From the NCBI GenBank assembly GCA_022822545.1, contig JAJEBE010000045.1, forward strand, positions 1-64,000: a stretch of 64,000 nt of DNA, in the 5' to 3' direction. Numbering within the stretch: position 1 is the stretch's first letter; every line of letters begins with the position of its first letter. This stretch comes from Anaerolineae bacterium. GTDB lineage: Bacteria > Chloroflexota > Anaerolineae > Aggregatilineales > Phototrophicaceae. Made by a program: the position numbers and the translations under genes. Below are positions 8,389 to 16,831 of the stretch, in pieces. A model generated the notes under the pieces. That model did not search any database. It saw nothing but the letters and a program-made list of their open reading frames with translations, and was not told the DNA's origin.

Positions 8389-9990
8389 CTAGCTTCGATA
8401 AACATGCCAATACTGGGCGATGCGATCCGGCGATTCCGCCCAACCTTGAATGTTATCGCGCATGGCCGTGACCGAGTTAGGCTGTGACAGATAGACCCAG
8501 GGCGCCGCGTCCAGATGTATCTGCTGCGCCTGGTGGCTGATTTCCGCGCGAGCATCGGGGTCACCTTCTACCAGTCCAGCGTTGATCAGATCGTCCATGG
8601 CGGGATCGCAGAAGTTGCCGTAATTGGTGCCCTGGCCGCAGCGCGCCAGCCAATGCAAGTGATAAAAGGGATCGTTGACGTAGGAGATGAAATCAAAGAA
8701 GTGCATCGGCATGTCACGATCACCAAATTGCCGCGCGGCGTAGGCGCCGCTAGTTAAGGCCTCGATATTGACAGTAATGTTCAACTCACGCAGGGCATCT
8801 TGTACAAAGAGCGCAATCTGCTGGTCGTCTTGATTGTCAGCGCGGGTGAAGAGCGTGGTCTCGAAGCCATCCGACAGTCCGGCTTCCGCCAACAATTCGC
8901 GCGCTTTGTCGAGATCAGTCGCGTACGGCCACATGCTGAAATCGCTGGTGGGCATGCCTTGCGGAATAATGCTCTGCAGCGGCTGCGCATAGCCGGCCCA
9001 GACCGTGGCGATGATGTCGTCATAGGGAATGGCGTAGGAGATCGCCTGGCGCACGCGTACATCGTCGAAAGGCTCGATATCGACGTTGAAAGCGATGGCG
9101 CGGGTATCCGTGCTGGGATAATCCAGGACCTTGATGCCATCTTCAGCGATCAAGGCATCAATCTCGGTATACGGAACGCCACGCAAAATATCCAGCTCGC
9201 CACTGCGCAGCAGCAGCAAGCGATCCGCTGCGGTTGGGATCACGCGGAAGGTGACGCCGTTGTTCTTCAACAGTCCCGCTTCAAAGTGATCTGGATTGGG
9301 CGCCATCGAGAAAGCGACGCCAGGGTTGGCTTCCGCCAGCACATAAGGCCCGCCGCCTGCTTGATTGAGCGGCAGCCATGCCGAGGCATAGGGATCGTCC
9401 TCCGCGGCATTCGCGTCAATCGTTTCCTGGTCGATGATCGACATATTAACGATAGACAGCAATTCAAAGAGCAGCGGCGTAACGCCATTGTCGGGATGGA
9501 AACGGATGGTCTGCGCGTCCACCACTTCCGCCTGGTCAGCGCTGTTGATGCCACCCAAGGGCATCAGCAGGTTCATGTAGGTCGTGGGCGACTGGAAGCC
9601 GCGTTCGACAGTGTACCTGACGTCCTCCGCTGTGATGGCGCTGCCATCGGCGGTAGCGGCGTTGGGATTCAAATGGAATGTCACGACGCCCGCTTCACTA
9701 TCCACTTCCCAAGACTCCGCCAGCGCGCCGACATATTCACCAGCCGTGGCTACCGTCGTGTTTTCATAGGGACCATCGACTTGGGCGCGGCGGATCAACG
9801 TGGTCGCCAGCGCAATACGCAAGTCGCCATCGCCATCCGTGCCGAAGGAATGGTAGTCGAGGTTGCTCGGCTCTGACCACCAGGTGACCACGATTGACGC
9901 ATCACCCTGGGCGAGCAGCGTGCCCGATAGCGGCAAAGCCAGTGCCAGAATTACCAGAGCCAAAGCTAGTTTCTTCAAGTGGGCAGACAT
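8389..9990 (-). CDS. ABC transporter substrate-binding protein, family 5 (peptide/nickel/opine type)
   Basis: A 533-residue secreted receptor. The first 28 residues are a Sec signal peptide ending LLAQ, with no lipobox Cys, so it is probably a soluble or loosely held exported protein. The mature part shows the family 5 layout: WWSEPSNLDYH at the start, a central AEDVRYTVERG region, and the RQAISYAIPYDDI segment near 300. A GGAGAATTCAC ribosome site precedes the ATG. It feeds the OppBCDF genes that follow. Confidence 0.92.
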   Translation of the reverse strand: MSAHLKKLALALVILALALPLSGTLLAQGDASIVVTWWSEPSNLDYHSFGTDGDGDLRIALATTLIRRAQVDGPYENTTVATAGEYVGALAESWEVDSEAGVVTFHLNPNAATADGSAITAEDVRYTVERGFQSPTTYMNLLMPLGGINSADQAEVVDAQTIRFHPDNGVTPLLFELLSIVNMSIIDQETIDANAAEDDPYASAWLPLNQAGGGPYVLAEANPGVAFSMAPNPDHFEAGLLKNNGVTFRVIPTAADRLLLLRSGELDILRGVPYTEIDALIAEDGIKVLDYPSTDTRAIAFNVDIEPFDDVRVRQAISYAIPYDDIIATVWAGYAQPLQSIIPQGMPTSDFSMWPYATDLDKARELLAEAGLSDGFETTLFTRADNQDDQQIALFVQDALRELNITVNIEALTSGAYAARQFGDRDMPMHFFDFISYVNDPFYHLHWLARCGQGTNYGNFCDPAMDDLINAGLVEGDPDARAEISHQAQQIHLDAAPWVYLSQPNSVTAMRDNIQGWAESPDRIAQYWHVYRS

Positions 9991-10141
9991 GTGAATTCTC
10001 CTTAATTACATCAAAGTACTCTATTCGAGACGCTTTCGAGGTTTGGGTTTCCTTCAACTTCCAGCTCCTTGTCAACTCACATTTTCGGGATAGACAGAAG
10101 ACATCAATGCGCGATCCCGCGAACAATTGCTTTGGCCGCCA

Positions 10142-11212
10142 CTACACCAAGTACGCGCCGTCTTCGAAAATCATTGTACCATCAAGAAAGATTTGACCCT
10201 GCCTGCGCAAATCCTTGACGATATCCCAATGCAGGGCCGATTGATTCAGGCCCCTGCACTCCTTGTAGGCGCGCCCCAGCGCCAGATGAATGGTGCCGCC
10301 GATCTTCTCATCATAAAGGATGTCGTAGCTGAAACGATCAATGCCGAAGTTCAAGCCAACCCCAAATTCGCCGATATATCGCGCTTCGTCATCCATATCC
10401 AGCAACTGCTCCAGCAGATCAAGGTTGCTTGCAGCGCTGGCAGCAACGACTTTGCCTCCCTCGAAGGTCAAGCGGATACCCTCCACTTTCTGGCCGACAT
10501 AGACGCCGGGGAACTCGAAGTAGATTTGACCCTCGACACTGTCATCGACCGGCGCAGTGAATATCTCACCATCGGGCATATTCAGCTTGCCATCGGCGAC
10601 CACATACAAGCGCCCTTTGGTCGAGAAAGAGATATCCGTTTCCTCTCCCACAATGCGCACGGTTTCAGCGCGCTGGAAAACTTCCTGCAGTTCCACCAGC
10701 CGGGTGCGTTCCGCTGCCCAATCGCGCAAAGTGGCATTGAAGAAGAATCCCATCATGTCGTCGAGACTGGTCTCGGCTTGCTGCGCGAAGGATTCGTTAG
10801 GCACACGCACCAGCACCCAGCGGGTCAGATCGTTTCGCATGGCCGAGACCGCGCCCATAGCCCGCTTGCGCGCGGCGATCTTGTCGGCCGAGATGTCGGT
10901 CAATTCATGCGGATTGCGCGCGCCTCGCAGCCCGATATAAACATCCGCCCATTCCATGCCATAGGCACTCATCTCTGGTATCCTGTCGATCTGCTCCGAG
11001 TCCCCAAATCGCATCATGTCACGTTCGAGATAAGCAGACTGAAACTCGATATGCGGCAGCGCGCCAGCCTTGACCGCCGCAGCATGCACAGCGCGGGCCA
11101 GCGGAAAGGTATCGATTTCCATCATGGTGATCTGAACCTTGTCACCCCGCTTGGTGTCGGTTGAATAGTTGACCAGGATGTCGGCCAGTTGGTCCCAACG
11201 CGGATCGGTCAT
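10142..11212 (-). CDS. M29-family metallo-aminopeptidase
   Basis: A 356-residue protein matching thermophilic aminopeptidases of family M29 (AmpS/PepS). Candidate metal ligands lie in the C-terminal half: the Glu in YIGEFGVGLNFGIDR, the His in KIGGTIHLALGRAY, and the His and Asp in ALHWDIVKDLR. It has no signal peptide, so it would act on imported peptides in the cytoplasm. It sits between the eIF2B-like pair and the peptide importer with a one-base overlap upstream. In this pathway it may instead hydrolyse a peptide-like conjugate. Confidence 0.88.
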   Translation of the reverse strand: MTDPRWDQLADILVNYSTDTKRGDKVQITMMEIDTFPLARAVHAAAVKAGALPHIEFQSAYLERDMMRFGDSEQIDRIPEMSAYGMEWADVYIGLRGARNPHELTDISADKIAARKRAMGAVSAMRNDLTRWVLVRVPNESFAQQAETSLDDMMGFFFNATLRDWAAERTRLVELQEVFQRAETVRIVGEETDISFSTKGRLYVVADGKLNMPDGEIFTAPVDDSVEGQIYFEFPGVYVGQKVEGIRLTFEGGKVVAASAASNLDLLEQLLDMDDEARYIGEFGVGLNFGIDRFSYDILYDEKIGGTIHLALGRAYKECRGLNQSALHWDIVKDLRRQGQIFLDGTMIFEDGAYLV

Positions 11213-12195
11213 CAGTCATGGCTCCTCAGCTCACCGCGGGCCCAGGCGGGAATCAGCGCATTGAGCCGCTCGCTCAGCTTCATCTCCCACATCACGCTGA
11301 CCACGGCGGTCGGACTTAGCAAGCCCATCTCGGTGATCAGCGCCGTAACGAGCTGAGGCGAGACAGCCTCGAATAAATCGCCGACAACTTGCACGTCTTC
11401 GGGAAAGTCCTCGCTCAAGACATCTGCGCGCGGGATTGATTCGCCGCGAAAGGGCAATCCCAGCAGGGTGCTGGAATCGAATTTCAGGCTGTCAGCGGCA
11501 ACATAGAATGGCACACCGTGCGCGGCCGCTACCAGTGCTGTCGGATATGTGCCCACTTTAACAAATGAGAATCCATCCGATGATATGGCGTCAGCGCCAA
11601 CAAACACAGCATCGCAGCGCGGCACCAGCTCGCCGATATTGGCGTCGATGCTGACCGCGACCGGTATGCCATGCTCATGCATTTCATTCACCGTCCACAA
11701 GCCTTCGTTGCCCGGCCGTGATTCCGTGACGATGACCTCGAAGCTGCGGCCATTGGCTTTGGCGCGCTTGAAGATGCGCCAGACAGTGGAACTCATGCTG
11801 TACATGAAAACGACATCGCCGTCATTGATCTTTTCAGCGCCGTATTGCGCGACTCTGTCCAGCGCCGCTTCCGCCCAGTTTAAGAAGTCGTCGCCAGCAA
11901 GCTGGGCCTCCACCTTTAGTTCCGTCACCGATGCACCGGCTCTATTCGCGGCTTCCAGGCGTCCCAAAAGCCGGTGCACGGCATTGATCGGCGGCGCGAA
12001 GGATGGCGTGACGGTCAGGATATCTGTAACCGCGTCCATGATCTGGGCGATGTAAACATCAGCATCGTCCGCGGCAATGTCGCTATTCAACTGCAGCAAA
12101 GCATCCACCACCTCTTTGGCGATGTCAGCCGCGCCGCCGATGGCATCGGCATGTATGCGTTCGACAACCGTGACAATTGCCGGATGATCGGACAT
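11212..12195 (-). CDS. eIF2B alpha/beta/delta-like protein (isomerase superfamily), copy 1
   Basis: A 327-residue member of the eIF2B / MtnA / ribose-1,5-bisphosphate isomerase superfamily. Clear marks are VIVTESRPGNEG, then ELVPRCDAVFVGADAI and KVGTYPTALVAAAHGVPFYV. True sugar-phosphate isomerases carry a catalytic Cys in the loop that here reads VFMYSMSSTV, so the Cys appears absent while the Asp of GADAI is kept. It may therefore be a divergent enzyme or a binding protein. It is tandem with a second copy and co-transcribed with an FGGY kinase, which suggests phosphorylated pentose handling. Confidence 0.82.
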   Translation of the reverse strand: MSDHPAIVTVVERIHADAIGGAADIAKEVVDALLQLNSDIAADDADVYIAQIMDAVTDILTVTPSFAPPINAVHRLLGRLEAANRAGASVTELKVEAQLAGDDFLNWAEAALDRVAQYGAEKINDGDVVFMYSMSSTVWRIFKRAKANGRSFEVIVTESRPGNEGLWTVNEMHEHGIPVAVSIDANIGELVPRCDAVFVGADAISSDGFSFVKVGTYPTALVAAAHGVPFYVAADSLKFDSSTLLGLPFRGESIPRADVLSEDFPEDVQVVGDLFEAVSPQLVTALITEMGLLSPTAVVSVMWEMKLSERLNALIPAWARGELRSHD

Positions 12196-13173
12196 TTAAG
12201 CCCCTCTTTCCCCGATTAGGTCATGAAGATACTGGCTGACAGGCATCTCCCGCATCAAAGCCGAGCAGGCGGCGGCTGTCAGTATTCCCTGTTCGCTAAC
12301 CACGCCGCGGATCAAATGCGACCGCGTGCGGTCAAATAGCGAACCCGCAACAGCGACTTCTTCCGGCGCATTGTTCGGCAAAACATCGTGGGCGTTCAGC
12401 GCATCTAGCGGCAGCGACAGCCCCAATGCCGACGAGACATCGAGCTTCATTGAATCAACAACGACGTATACCGGAATACCATATTGCCGGGCAACCAGCG
12501 CACACGGATACGTGCCAACCTTGGCGATGGCGCTGCCGTCCGCCATGATGGCTTCGGCGCCGACCATGACGATGTCCGCTTGCGGAACGAGTTCCGCAAC
12601 GCAGGCGTCAATGCCCACCTCGATTTCTAGCCCCGCGTCCAATAGCGCGCTGGCCGTGGCTAGCCCGTCATTATTGGGACGAGATTCGGTGACAAGGATA
12701 CGGAACCGCTTCCCCATCTCTGAAGCGCGAACCATGCAGCGCAGAATTGTCTCGCTCAACGTGAAGGTGAAGACAGTCCCATCGGCAGGAATTAGTTCTG
12801 CGCCGTAATTCGCGACACGCTTTCTTGCCGATTCCGACCAGTGACTAAAGCTGCTGGCTTCGCTTTGCAATGCCATGCGTAGCGAACTGACGTCCTCTCC
12901 GCCAGATCGCGCCAATTCGACCCTCGCCAATACGCGGTGCATCACATTCAGCGCCGGGGCATACGGTGGCATTACTCGTAGAATAGCATCGACAGCATAC
13001 TGGATTTCGTCCGCAAGCGTCGATGTGTCTGAGGCTGAGCTACAACGGGCCGTCTCAACCAGGCAGCGCATTACTTCTCGGCCAGCACGGGAGGCGTGAA
13101 GTTCCAGTGCGCTCAACTGCGCGATTGTCTCTTTCACGGTAGCTGTTAGCTTTGGCCGTCCGGGACCTGGCAT
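12196..13173 (-). CDS. eIF2B alpha/beta/delta-like protein, copy 2
   Basis: A 325-residue paralogue of the next gene, one base away. It shares ILVTESRPNNDG, ELVPQADIVMVGAEAIMADG and KVGTYPCALVARQYGIPVYV. The loop that holds the catalytic Cys in MtnA-type isomerases reads VFTFTLSETIL, again without Cys, and GADAI is GAEAI, so the usual Asp is Glu. This copy therefore lacks both catalytic residues and may be a structural partner of copy 1. Confidence 0.8.
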   Translation of the reverse strand: MPGPGRPKLTATVKETIAQLSALELHASRAGREVMRCLVETARCSSASDTSTLADEIQYAVDAILRVMPPYAPALNVMHRVLARVELARSGGEDVSSLRMALQSEASSFSHWSESARKRVANYGAELIPADGTVFTFTLSETILRCMVRASEMGKRFRILVTESRPNNDGLATASALLDAGLEIEVGIDACVAELVPQADIVMVGAEAIMADGSAIAKVGTYPCALVARQYGIPVYVVVDSMKLDVSSALGLSLPLDALNAHDVLPNNAPEEVAVAGSLFDRTRSHLIRGVVSEQGILTAAACSALMREMPVSQYLHDLIGERGA

Positions 13174-13176
13174 TTT

Positions 13177-13719
13177 CTAATCGGTCGCCTTTCCAGGCTC
13201 GCGCGCCCGCTGCGCAACATGCCTTGCGCCCGGCATGGAGGCAAACTCTGGCAGGATATCGTAGAAGAGGCGGATATTGTCCGCACATATCTGTGCACGA
13301 TTTCGCAACAATTCTCCGGCGCTGGTTGTCCAAAGTCCCATATCCGATTCGTAAAGGCCGGAAACTGCCTCGCGAATGAACATCGCGCCCGTTGCCATGG
13401 CGATCGCCAAAGCCGCTATCGGGCCCCGGAGAAAGTCCAGCCCAAAGGGGAAGTCTTTCGGCGCCGCAGCAGTATTGGCGCAGGTCATGGCCCTTACCTG
13501 CTCCAGGCCTGCCTTCAGTACACACGGTCGATCATCCTCGTTGCAGATCATGTTCGCGTCCACACCGCCTGCAACAAGCTTTTCCACCTCAGACTGCCCG
13601 TAGTCAATAACGTGCTTGATATTTTGATCACGGTTGCAACGCGGCGATCCCGATAGCGCGGGCAAATGCGCCATGGCTATGACAGGCTTTTCGATTCTGA
13701 ACAGCGCGCCTAGCCTCAT
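13177..13719 (-). CDS. Truncated BtpA/SgcQ-family protein
   Basis: The 180-residue product matches the N-terminal two-thirds of BtpA/SgcQ proteins (TIM-barrel type): LFRIEKPVIAMAHLPALSGS, then GGVDANMICNEDDRP and FLRGPIAALAIAMATGAMFIR. Full-length members are about 260-280 residues and end with a glycine-rich phosphate site. Here the homology stops near residue 155 and the tail is unrelated, so the barrel is incomplete. The ATG overlaps the DeoR stop (ATGA). It is either a decayed gene kept for coupling or a shortened variant. Confidence 0.7.
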   Translation of the reverse strand: MRLGALFRIEKPVIAMAHLPALSGSPRCNRDQNIKHVIDYGQSEVEKLVAGGVDANMICNEDDRPCVLKAGLEQVRAMTCANTAAAPKDFPFGLDFLRGPIAALAIAMATGAMFIREAVSGLYESDMGLWTTSAGELLRNRAQICADNIRLFYDILPEFASMPGARHVAQRAREPGKATD

Positions 13720-14516
13720 AAGCCATTCTCACTTGCCATCGTCGATTCCGCCACCAGTACATTAATGCCTCTCAAACTTAGATCTTCCAGAAAATCAGAC
13801 GGCGCGCTGCAATCTGTGATGATCGTATCGATAAGGTCGAGCGGTCCTACCGAGGCAAAGGCAGTTTTACCGAACTTGGAGCCATCGGCGACCACGATGA
13901 CCTGACGAGCGCTCTCCAACAGTGGCCACTTAACCGAGGCGTCTTCCAAGTTGTGCTCAGTAAGACCGTCTTCAAGGCTGATGCCGCCTATACCTATGAA
14001 AGCTTTGTCTACGTGCAACTGTGCATACATTCGGGCAGCAAACATGCCCACCATTGACCACTCGCCGCTGCGCACGACGCCGCCTGTCAAGATGAGACGG
14101 ATATCAGATTCCAGGGAATAAGATGCGACGATTTCGTTGGCTATGGGCAGACTTGCGGTGATCACGGTCAGGTTGCGCTTATCAGCCAGTGACCGTGCGA
14201 TTTCGAGAGTGGTGGTACCGATATCAAGGGCAATGCTGTCCCCATCCAAGATCAACTCCGCTGACTTTTGGCCAATTGCCTTTTTCTGAACGAATTGTTT
14301 GTTCTTGCGGATAATCAGAGGCGGTTCATAGCTCCGACCAAGATTTTGAATAGCGCCCCCATGCACTCGGCGCAGCAATCCTTCCCGATCCAGCACCTGA
14401 AGGTCGCGTCGGGCCGTCATTTCTGACACCCCGAATAACGTACATATCTCCACAACGCTGATTCGGTTGTTCTGGTGAACTAGCTCAAGAATCTGCTGCT
14501 GCCGATCGGCCCGCAC
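13716..14516 (-). CDS. DeoR/GlpR-family transcriptional repressor
   Basis: A 266-residue regulator with the N-terminal DeoR helix-turn-helix (QILELVHQNNRISVVEIC to VSEMTARRDLQVLDREGLL) and the C-terminal sugar-phosphate sensor domain (ALDIGTTTLEIARSL, later GGVVRSG and DKAFIGIGGI). It heads the minus-strand catabolic block and probably senses a phosphorylated sugar made by the FGGY kinase. It has a strong promoter just upstream and likely autoregulates. Confidence 0.92.
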   Translation of the reverse strand: MRADRQQQILELVHQNNRISVVEICTLFGVSEMTARRDLQVLDREGLLRRVHGGAIQNLGRSYEPPLIIRKNKQFVQKKAIGQKSAELILDGDSIALDIGTTTLEIARSLADKRNLTVITASLPIANEIVASYSLESDIRLILTGGVVRSGEWSMVGMFAARMYAQLHVDKAFIGIGGISLEDGLTEHNLEDASVKWPLLESARQVIVVADGSKFGKTAFASVGPLDLIDTIITDCSAPSDFLEDLSLRGINVLVAESTMASENGL

Positions 14517-14554
14517 AAGGCATTCCGTGAAACTACATATTCGAAATTGTTTGT

Positions 14555-14583
14555 ATAATAAGCATTTTGTGTTCGGTTGTCAA
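14555..14583 (-). promoter_or_regulatory. Sigma70-type promoter of the DeoR operon
   Basis: Read on the minus strand: -35 TTGACA at 14583-14578, 17-base spacer, -10 TATTAT at 14560-14555, about 40 bases before the DeoR start. This is a near-consensus promoter. The IS1-type element ends only 13 bases upstream of the -35 box. Confidence 0.72.
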
Positions 14584-14596
14584 CTTTTCAAAACTA

Positions 14597-14619
14597 GGGG
14601 AGTGGTGAATCATTGATAT
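14597..14619 (+). repeat. Left terminal inverted repeat of the IS1-type element
   Basis: A 23-base end that pairs with the inverted right end at 15367-15389, sharing GTGGTGA and TTGATAT blocks with one single-base offset. It overlaps the last codons of the transposase frame. Confidence 0.75.
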
Positions 14620-15352
14620 ACGAATTCAAATAGGTGAGCATCGTAATTGGGATACTGTTGACGATACAATTGCCGCTGATTCCAAGCGTAAGTAAAGAGC
14701 TTCCCTGCCCGCCGGAGCGCATTGGCGCAGCGGGAAAAACAGCGGGAACGCCATTGCAATCGAGATAAATAATGACGAAGTTCCGCATTCATGCCTTCTA
14801 CCCGATAGGTCTCGCTCTTATTCGGCATCGGTATATGCTTGCCCGGATAATAGACCAGTTTCTTGTACGAAGCCATCAAGTCGCTGTAGTACCAGCGCCC
14901 TCGCGGACTTTGATCGATCAGGTCTTGCAAAGTCGCTTCATCGCGCTTTTGGCTCACCAAGGAGCCGACAATGCAACTGCTCGCTCGCTCGACCAATGTG
15001 ATTATGTACCATCGGTTTTTTTTCGCCCGACAAAAGTGTGCAACTCATCCATTTCAACAATATGCAACGGACTTTCATCGGGTACAGGCGCAGGCGGCAG
15101 TTGATCAGCGTGAGCCTTCACCCAATTCATTATCGTCACATGATGAACCTTAAAATGACGAGCGATCTTCCGGTAACTCAGGCCATCCGCATAGTATTCA
15201 ACCGCTAATTGCCGCATTTCCTGGCTATATCGCCGAGCTTGGGCAACATAACGGCGGTCGCAGGGCTTGCACTTGTACATTTGGCTGCCGTAACTTGTGC
15301 GGCCTGCCTTTACTTGTTGTTCTGTATCTTGGCAGTGGGGACATTTATTCAT
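14610..15352 (-). CDS. IS1-type transposase, two frames joined by -1 frameshift
   Basis: The first frame (116 residues, ending at 15002) has the IS1 zinc finger (CPHCQ...CKPCDRRYV) and a helix-turn-helix (LSYRKIARHFKVHHVTIMNW). It runs into eight adenines (T-run 15016-15023 on the plus strand). Slipping back one base there gives GRKKNRWYIITLVERASSC and continues in the second frame to 14610, with the DDE-type catalytic domain of IS1 (MPNKSETYRVEGMNAELRHY). The fusion is about 247 residues, close to IS1 InsAB. Both frames are otherwise open, so the element may still be active. Confidence 0.85.
15016..15023 (-). other. Programmed -1 frameshift slippery site
   Basis: Eight adenines followed by CC on the minus strand, containing the slippery heptamer AAAAAAC. 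It is placed exactly where the zinc-finger frame must join the catalytic frame, as with the A-rich shift site of IS1. The zero frame ends 5 codons later. Confidence 0.75.
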
Positions 15353-15366
15353 ATATTTAGTCTATC

Positions 15367-15389
15367 ATATCAACGCAATCACCACCCCC
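15367..15389 (-). repeat. Right terminal inverted repeat of the IS1-type element
   Basis: Reverse complement reads GGGGGTGGTGATTGCGTTGA then TAT, matching the left end. It lies just upstream of the transposase start and probably overlaps its promoter, as in IS1. Confidence 0.75.
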
Positions 15390-15396
15390 GGTGAAG

Positions 15397-15423
15397 AGCC
15401 GACCGCTATGAGGGCAGCCGGCT
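15397..15423 (-). terminator. Hairpin after the sugar-binding protein gene
   Basis: A 10-bp stem (AGCCGACCGC / GCAGCCGGCT, two wobbles on the transcript) with a 7-base loop begins about 17 bases after the stop of the binding protein gene. No strong T-run follows, so it may act as a 3' stabiliser or a factor-dependent terminator at the end of the operon. Confidence 0.5.
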
Positions 15424-15439
15424 TCTACGCTTCTGACGA

Positions 15440-16741
15440 TTAGCCTTCCGCAAGCAGCGGCGCCACGCGAGCGCAAATCGCCTCGGTCGCTTCCCCTACT
15501 GACTTCTGACCGATCATCACCAACTCAAACTCTTCGTTCCAGACATTCTCCACCGCTGCGCCGTTGGAGAAATTCGTAGGTGGCGGGTTGGTGCTTCCAA
15601 CAACCTCCAAAACGAGCTCGTTGTCCGCCCGATGCATGTCGCCACCGTAGTTGAGGTAGCGATCGCTCGTCGCCACTTCAATAATCGGCGGGATGGAGCG
15701 GCTGCCGAAGATCTCAGCCCAGACCTGCTGCCCTTCTGGGCTGGTCAAATAGTGGACGAAAGTCCACGCTTCCTCCGGATGCCCCGTCGCGGCGGATATC
15801 GCCCACTGGTCAGTGTATAGCGCCACCGTAGGCTGATCGCCTGATGGGCTGTGCGGATAGGGACGCAAGGTCCACTCGAAGGGATCGATCTCCACCAATG
15901 GCGGACGCCACCAGGGACCGAAGGTGCCCATACCGATCATGCCATTGATAAACTGGTCGCCCTGCCAAGGTGTTTGCGGCAAGCTGCCGGGCGGTATTGA
16001 TGCTTCCGCTTCGGTCAATAGACCATAGTAGTACTCCAACGCTTCCACCGTGGCCGCTTGCGTAAGCAAGCATTCCTTGCGGTCATCGCTGAGGATTTCG
16101 CCGCCATTCGACCAGACGAAGCCACCCCAAGCCCAAACAGCGTTGATGATCGAGGTGCCCCATTGGTCGATTGTGCCGTCGCCATCGGTGTCCATGGTGA
16201 GCGCCTGCGCGATGCTGCGATAATCGTCCCAGGTCCAGTCGGCGTCGGGCAAGTCGACGCCGGCCGCCTCAAACATCTCGACATTCAGGTAGACCAGGTG
16301 GTTGCTGATATCCCGTGGCATGCCGTAGAGGACGCCATCAAAGCTCGAGCCGGAGATCGCTTCGGGGAAATAGATGCCGAGATCGACGCCATCACGCTCG
16401 ACCAGGTCGTCCAGCGCCAGCAAGACGCCACGGGCGGCAAAGGTCTCGAATTGCCCGGTGTTGAGGATCATGACATCGGGTGGCGTGCCGCCGGCGATCA
16501 TCTGCTGAACAGTATTGCGACCGAAGTCGCCGGTATCCGGAATGTTCAGGTATTCAATAGCAATGTTGGGATTGGCTCCTTCAAAGACATCGGCCAGCTC
16601 TTCCAGCGCCTCTAGGTCCGTCTGACCCACCCAAACAGTGACGGTCAAATTGACCACATCCTGCGCGGTGATGGTCAAAGCGGGCAAGAGAATCATTGCC
16701 GTCAAGACCAGGAGGTGGAATGGTTTCCATTTCAAATTCAT
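15440..16741 (-). CDS. Sugar ABC transporter substrate-binding protein (family 1)
   Basis: A 433-residue MalE-like receptor. The signal peptide (about residues 1-27) ends TITAQ with no lipobox. The mature part has LEALEELADVFEGANPNIAIEYL, MIAGGTPPDVMILNTGQF, a DTDGDGTIDQWG calcium-loop-like motif near 190, and GSRSIPPI near the end. It is the last gene of the LacI-controlled operon and delivers an oligosaccharide, probably a fructan or sucrose-like sugar judged from the GH32-like neighbour. Confidence 0.92.
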   Translation of the reverse strand: MNLKWKPFHLLVLTAMILLPALTITAQDVVNLTVTVWVGQTDLEALEELADVFEGANPNIAIEYLNIPDTGDFGRNTVQQMIAGGTPPDVMILNTGQFETFAARGVLLALDDLVERDGVDLGIYFPEAISGSSFDGVLYGMPRDISNHLVYLNVEMFEAAGVDLPDADWTWDDYRSIAQALTMDTDGDGTIDQWGTSIINAVWAWGGFVWSNGGEILSDDRKECLLTQAATVEALEYYYGLLTEAEASIPPGSLPQTPWQGDQFINGMIGMGTFGPWWRPPLVEIDPFEWTLRPYPHSPSGDQPTVALYTDQWAISAATGHPEEAWTFVHYLTSPEGQQVWAEIFGSRSIPPIIEVATSDRYLNYGGDMHRADNELVLEVVGSTNPPPTNFSNGAAVENVWNEEFELVMIGQKSVGEATEAICARVAPLLAEG

Positions 16742-16831
16742 GACATATCTCCTTCATTCGTCATTTAATATGCCGGACGGGTGATCAGAATCCTTCAATA
16801 GCCATATCCTTTCTCTGTTGCGTTAGCGCTC

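Larger units (their letters stand above)
14597..15389 (-). mobile_element. IS1-family insertion sequence
   Basis: A roughly 793-base element with imperfect inverted ends around an IS1-type transposase read through a frameshift. The outer ends read GGGGAGTGGTGA...TTGATAT (left) and, inverted, GGGGGTGGTGA...TTGATAT (right). The size and organisation match IS1. No convincing 8-9 base target duplication is visible at these ends, so the insertion is old or was followed by rearrangement. Confidence 0.85.

Noticed and set aside
8800..11164. Long plus-strand open frames (about 358 and 345 codons) opposite the binding protein and M29 genes
   Set aside because: They are antisense shadows of well-supported minus-strand genes and resemble no protein family.
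14588..15398. Target site duplication of the IS1-type element
   Set aside because: The 8-9 bases flanking the two ends do not match.
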